This document shows, one piece after another, positions 60,221 to 64,000 of a DNA stretch of 64,000 nt. The DNA is from Fasciolopsis buskii (taxonomy: Eukaryota; Platyhelminthes; Trematoda; Plagiorchiida; Fasciolidae), in assembly GCA_008360955.1 (NCBI GenBank), contig LUCM01000773.1, positions 295,526 through 359,525 on the forward strand. The letters are read 5' to 3'. Numbering within the stretch: the first letter of the stretch is position 1; every line of letters starts with the position of its first letter. Under the pieces are notes generated by a model that saw nothing but the letters and a program-made list of their open reading frames with translations, made no database searches and was not told where the DNA came from. Made by a program: the position numbers and the translations under genes.

Positions 60221-60308
60221 ATTCCTTTTTGTTAAATGGAGAAATGTAGAGAACCGATCGTGTACTTGGGTGTAGATAAGACCAATCATCGATGGAACCA
60301 CGTTTCTT
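60221..60308 (-). CDS. GLT1D1: Tentative GLT1D1-like N-terminal exon
   Basis: This 88-nt block has the acceptor CGGTTACAG before 60308 and a consensus GTAAGT donor after 60221. The peptide ends RSVLYISPFNKKE, which resembles the first beta strand of GLT1D1 (human LLFLAVLRPHTGN), including a Pro after the strand and polar residues before the expected Thr/Ser-Gly-Asn. It ends in phase 1, consistent with a following T(C)N codon. There is no Met in the frame, so a start exon would have to lie further upstream, and the flatworm protein would have an N-terminal extension. Confidence 0.35.
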
Positions 60309-61852
60309 CTGTAACCGATTTAGGCACTACTTGGTCTTTCTTCGATGCTGTCGTTGTTATGAATGTGACAACTTCTTTTGAGATGGTCACGGACAATGAT
60401 AAAGGGCAAGTAGTTTACCTTTTGCAAACAAGAAACCCAGTTTTTGTTTTTTGATTGTAAAACTTGCCTTGAGAAAGACTACCCATGGTAGTCGAAATGT
60501 TGGCGCAATAAATCTACCAACAACGCTGTGTTGTCAACATTATATCATTCACAATTCATTTTTTGTTCTTCCAAATAATTTTACTAACCATAATAGAAAT
60601 GATTTGATTTAACTACCCATTCAGTGAGCTACAAAACAAAATTAAACTTCGCTTAAGGTCAGTGCTGTTCTGATGATGACTGAAAAAACATAACTGAAAA
60701 TATTTTAGTTTCATGGTTACATCCCTCGACTTCTTCCCTGTAGTTTAGCACGGTTTTACTTTGTTGAGCAACGTGGCTACCATGTTAGGAATGGCAAATA
60801 TATGAGACTTAGTTGACACCAACCTTCTTGAGAGAAAATAACCAGAAAAACACCTCAGTAAATTCAAAGAAATCCATCTTTTATTTTCCCAATGGTCCGT
60901 ATTAAGCACTAATGCCAAAATTTTTACGAAAACCAGTGTTTTAGTTGTCAGACTTCTGCAGGAAAAAAGTGGAAAAGCTGGAGTTGGAAAATCGAGACAA
61001 TCGACCAACTTATAAGGAAGCTTCTTCGGAAATTCCGTTATTCTGCACCGCAGTAACATTGGCCAAAGATTTGAAAGAGACGGAAGGAGAACACATTTTT
61101 GGTAAGTGACGGTAACGCACTTTTCCACGACTTTGGGATTTCAACTGCAGACCAAGTGCACGATAAAGCTTCGGCAAACTGCTCTAATTTGCGTTGTAAT
61201 AAGTTGCTTCCCGCAGAATACAACAGTACCATCTGCAGTTTAGTCATACGGTCTTTTGTGTTCGGATGCTGGAAAGCCATGAGTAATGGCTTCCGTTTGG
61301 CATACTAAAGTTACTGATTGCCTTTTTAAACTGACCGTTGCAAGTTCATTCGTTTGGGGAACGAAACGTTTGCATCACTAGGTGAAAATGGACAAACATA
61401 TTGAGATCTGAATGAGGTTCATAGCGCATGAAAACGCACAACCCTTTTTGCAACAACTAGAATAGGCTTTTGCAAGGATTTCAATGATTTTGAGCTAATC
61501 CTTGCACAAACGCAGTGAATCTCAGGGGATACTCTCTATTCCCACCGAAAAAATCTCAGTTTTCTACTCAGAATGGTAGCACTTGTTGAGATATATATCT
61601 TCGCGGAAACTGTTACTCGATAACACTTTTGTTAGCAAGGTTTCACTTAATCAGCGTTTATTTCCAATATACTTAGACAAGACGATTCGCAGAATCAAAA
61701 CGTCGAACATTTCGACAAGTCATCCTAGTTAAGGAAGAAAACGATTTGTAATTATTGCCATCTCTCCCACATGGATAAGTAACAAATTCGGCACTTTAGG
61801 GGGACGATTCAATGTTAAGAAGTTCCTCTGTGAAACTGAAGACCGAAGCAGT
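60309..61852. other. Upstream flank, repeat and unassigned frames
   Basis: Apart from the repeat at 60452-60556 the stretch is unassigned. A minus-strand frame at 61038-61280 (peptide includes LLYSAGSNLLQRKLEQFAEA) and a strong minus-strand acceptor at about 60960 (TTTTTTCCTGCAG) are the only exon-like signals, and neither matches a known family. No promoter can be recognised. Confidence 0.35.
60452..60556 (+). repeat. 105-bp dispersed repeat, inverted relative to 3366-3470
   Basis: Its reverse complement is about 90% identical to 3366-3470. Read forward it has CTTGCCTTGAGAAAGACTAC, CCATGGTAGTCGAAATGTTG and GCGCAATAAATCTACCAAC. The CTACCCATGGTAG palindrome is kept in both copies. The second inverted end seen at 3504-3520 has no counterpart here. 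Confidence 0.7.
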
Positions 61853-62000
61853 TAGGTGACCAATTGGATGAGGCTGCAGCGTTTGGAAGCGAAAGTGGCG
61901 GGTTCGAATCTTCTTACCGCCGGTCAGCTTCCCCACCTGGAAACCCTCTGTTGGCCGCGGCCTCCTTGTTTTTGCTATCCCGTTAATAAAGGAAGTAAGA
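61853..62000 (+). repeat. tRNA-derived SINE, family B, with body
   Basis: It reads GGTGACCAATTGGATGAGGC (A-box-like), then GTGGCGGGTTCGAATC (B box), then a body with CTGTTGGCCGCGGCCTCC and CGTTAATAAAGGAAGTAAG. The body end matches the copy at 62301-62430 (TCGTTAATGAAGGAGGTAAA), which helps to define the 3' end of the family. Confidence 0.66.
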
Positions 62001-62300
62001 AGATGAAATAATGAGTCAGACTGTGGTGTGTTAAGTTTTTTCTTTTGGAAAATCGACGCCTTATTTTGAGGGGCCACCAAAGTCAAATATCGTCAGTTGG
62101 AGACCATTTCAGTTATAATGGGTAACTAAACGAGAACTTTAAAATGACTGAGATTTAGGATTTTATGTCTATATTGACTTGAGGTAATTGAAGAGATTTA
62201 TTCACTTAACTGAAAAATATCCGACATTTTCCCCGTTAACCCGTAGTAAGCAAAATCCAATGGGGCAAACAGTCATTTTCGGCCAACCCTTGAGCATCCG

Positions 62301-62430
62301 CCCGGTGGTGGTCAAAAGGAGAAGGTCACAAGTCCAAATCCTTCAAAAAATTGGCAGCTGTTTGTTGGCTGCGCTACCCTTTCTAAAAAATGATGTACGT
62401 TTTCGCCTCGTTAATGAAGGAGGTAAATGA
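62301..62430 (+). repeat. tRNA-derived SINE, family B, diverged
   Basis: It has GGTGGTGGTCAAAAGGAGAAG, a weakened B box AAGTCCAAATCC, and the tail GTTTGTTGGCTGCGCTACCC ... TCGTTAATGAAGGAGGTAAA, the same order as the copy 450 bases to the left. Confidence 0.58.
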
Positions 62431-64000
62431 CTAATTTACACATCAGTGGGAGACGATGAAACCCACAATTTTCCCTCACGTATTTCAAGTTATGTTTAAT
62501 GTTATACTTTGCTGTTGAACACGATTAGCTTAAAGAACACAATGTTTTCCCTTGTGCCGTCTGGGTTTAGTTACATTAGGCACAAATTTTGGAATATGGG
62601 TTAAAAATACAATGTGCAAATATAAATGGTCGGTAGTAAGTACATGAATAAATAAAAATGAACAGAAGCACTTGAGCGGTTTCGCCATCACTACCTCTCA
62701 TCAGACACGCATACCCGGTACCCCTCCGTCATCTTTACTGTAAACAATAATTTGCTGTCGTCCAGCTGGTCACTACATCTGACCTTTTGGGAACTTACGC
62801 AGTTCTATGCCACTCTAAGATTTAGGGTCACGTTTGACGATTCCCTCCTGCTCTCTCGTGTAGTGGCTCCTAGTGTTCTTGAGGTATGTTTGTTTCACTG
62901 CACTCGTTCGTGGTGAATGTGATAAAAAATTTGTTTGCTTACTGGAACACCAATTGTAAGTTGCATTAGAATACTGTTGCTTGGTAGCGACCACAGTTCA
63001 CATTGCTGTCATAAAAACCAAATTCTGGTAGAATCTACAAACTAAGTGCTCAAATATGTAGATAATTTGACAAAGAGGCATCGGATGCGCATGCCTCATG
63101 AGTAGCACTAGCCAAAAAACGCACGTAGTGCTTTTCGGAACTTTCGTCTACTCATGCACCTATCGCTAACTAAAAATATACCGTCTTGCACCTCCGCCGC
63201 CCGTGTCCTATGAGTCGAAAGGGGCTACTTTATATGGGAAAACCACCGATCGTATCTGTGATACCAAAAATAGATTTCTGATCTATTCATGTTCTTATAA
63301 TATAAACAAAACTCTGTTGGGAATATATATATATATATGTTTTAAGTAGTATATGAAGGAGTGAACAAAATTTGCCCGGAAGCACACGACCGGTCCCGCA
63401 GTTATTGTCGCTCGGCAGGTATGCGTATCCGGAATGCATATATATATATATGCATATATATGTATGGAATACCACGAAGTTATTTTTCATCCCATCATTC
63501 CCGAGTTTGATCCAACCTAATTCTAGATTTCACGAGGTCGAATCTCCGGTTCGGCCCGATGGTACAAAATGTGGTTTTGATGGTTGGGTCAAGCTTTCCT
63601 AAGTCGGTGTTATTGCACTCTTAGGGTGGGTCACATGTATCACTGATTTATTCACGAGGGTTACAAGTGAAGCAAAACGTTTCTAGGCAACGAGTTACAT
63701 GTCGTTTTATTGCTAAAAGTCCGAGGAAGAAAAACCACTACGCATATGCCATTGGGTGTGTAAACAAATTCTCCCCGCATTCGCTTATTGCTGAAGCCGT
63801 CTGATATGATGGGCAGAAACTAAGGTCTCTGCTTTTCATTTAAACCTCATAGGTCTTCAGTACAATCCCCTGGGGTTTATTTTGCCTTTCATAACGATGG
63901 TTGATGCATCAGATCAGCTCGGGATGTGGAAAGTGCTTTAAGTGTAAATGTCACTTCAAACTGTTACCTTAATGAACTTTATTCACTTGCAAATTTTGGA
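62431..64000. other. Right edge, low-complexity TA tracts, nothing else recognised
   Basis: It contains TA dinucleotide tracts at 63322-63340 and 63437-63471; the second is a near-perfect palindrome around ATGCAT. A B-box-like GGTCGAATCTCC near 63537 may be another tRNA-like scrap. No coding frame is supported. Confidence 0.5.

Larger units (their letters stand above)
10617..60308 (-). other. GLT1D1: GLT1D1-like glycosyltransferase gene, partial, about 50 kb with long introns
   Basis: This is the span of exons assigned to one minus-strand gene. The exon set encodes consecutive parts of an animal GLT1D1-type protein (glycosyltransferase 1 domain-containing protein 1), a GT-B fold, GT4-like enzyme predicted to move a sugar from a nucleotide donor. 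The human protein has about 350 residues and its natural acceptor is not settled. The five better exons (55124-55334, 30810-30927, 26589-26689, 22438-22484, 10617-10734) occur in the right order and strand. The last four are joined in consistent reading phase with GT-AG boundaries. The start, the segment after the GGTD exon and the C-terminus are missing or uncertain. Introns reach about 12 to 20 kb and are full of repeats. The assignment rests on remembered family sequence, not a database search. Confidence 0.78.

Noticed and set aside
1..64000. CRISPR arrays, operons, riboswitches, bacterial promoters, tRNA genes
   Set aside because: The window is eukaryotic; tandem repeats are simple satellites and tRNA-like sequences are SINE heads lacking a full cloverleaf.

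Overview
This is eukaryotic DNA: about 64 kb of AT-leaning sequence dominated by introns and decayed repeats, with no operons, no bacterial-style gene packing and only short open frames. Random expectation for this base composition already gives several stop-to-stop frames of 120-160 codons, so frame length is not evidence of coding here. A truncated 18S rRNA copy has a flatworm-like V4 region. Together with tRNA-headed SINEs, an RTE-type LINE tail and very long introns, this points to a parasitic flatworm, probably a digenean fluke. The assignment is my inference; no species can be named.

The main gene is on the minus strand and spans most of the window. By splice sites, reading phase and remembered similarity to animal GLT1D1 (glycosyltransferase 1 domain-containing protein 1, a GT-B/GT4-type glycosyltransferase), I could place exons at 55124-55334, 30810-30927, 26589-26689, 22438-22484 and 10617-10734. 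Weaker candidates are 60221-60308 (N-terminal strand) and 34727-34769. The last four confident exons join in perfect phase and give one continuous stretch from the 'GRLRPVKDP' strand to the EX7E-type 'SEG...IME' motif. Part of the N-terminal half, the linker after the GGTD exon and the C-terminal end were not found. They may be small exons I missed, may lie outside the window, or (for the middle part) may be affected by the 437-bp assembly gap at 44838-45274.

Everything else is mostly repeats. The left 10 kb holds a 212-bp MITE-like inverted-repeat element (2256-2467), a 155-bp element with 17-bp inverted ends (3366-3520) whose core recurs inverted at 60452-60556, and the 5' two thirds of an 18S rRNA gene in reverse (6357-7464), visibly mutated, with a GC-richer stretch beyond its 5' end that may be external transcribed spacer. 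The long introns carry two SINE families (copies at 31.9, 44.2, 44.4, 47.3 and 51.8 kb; and at 23.4, 25.5, 61.9 and 62.3 kb), a Tc1-like transposase scrap near 39.0 kb, an RTE LINE C-terminus at 53.7-54.1 kb, microsatellites at 32.4, 43.1 and 63.3-63.5 kb and a 44-bp hairpin at 44.0 kb.

A few other exon-like frames with good splice signals (2603-2925 +, 13537-13803 +, 20168-20416 -, 54520-54708 +, 59234-59446 +) are recorded with low confidence and no function. I see no evidence of an undescribed multi-gene system; the most informative items are the scattered GLT1D1 gene and the rRNA and retroelement relics.
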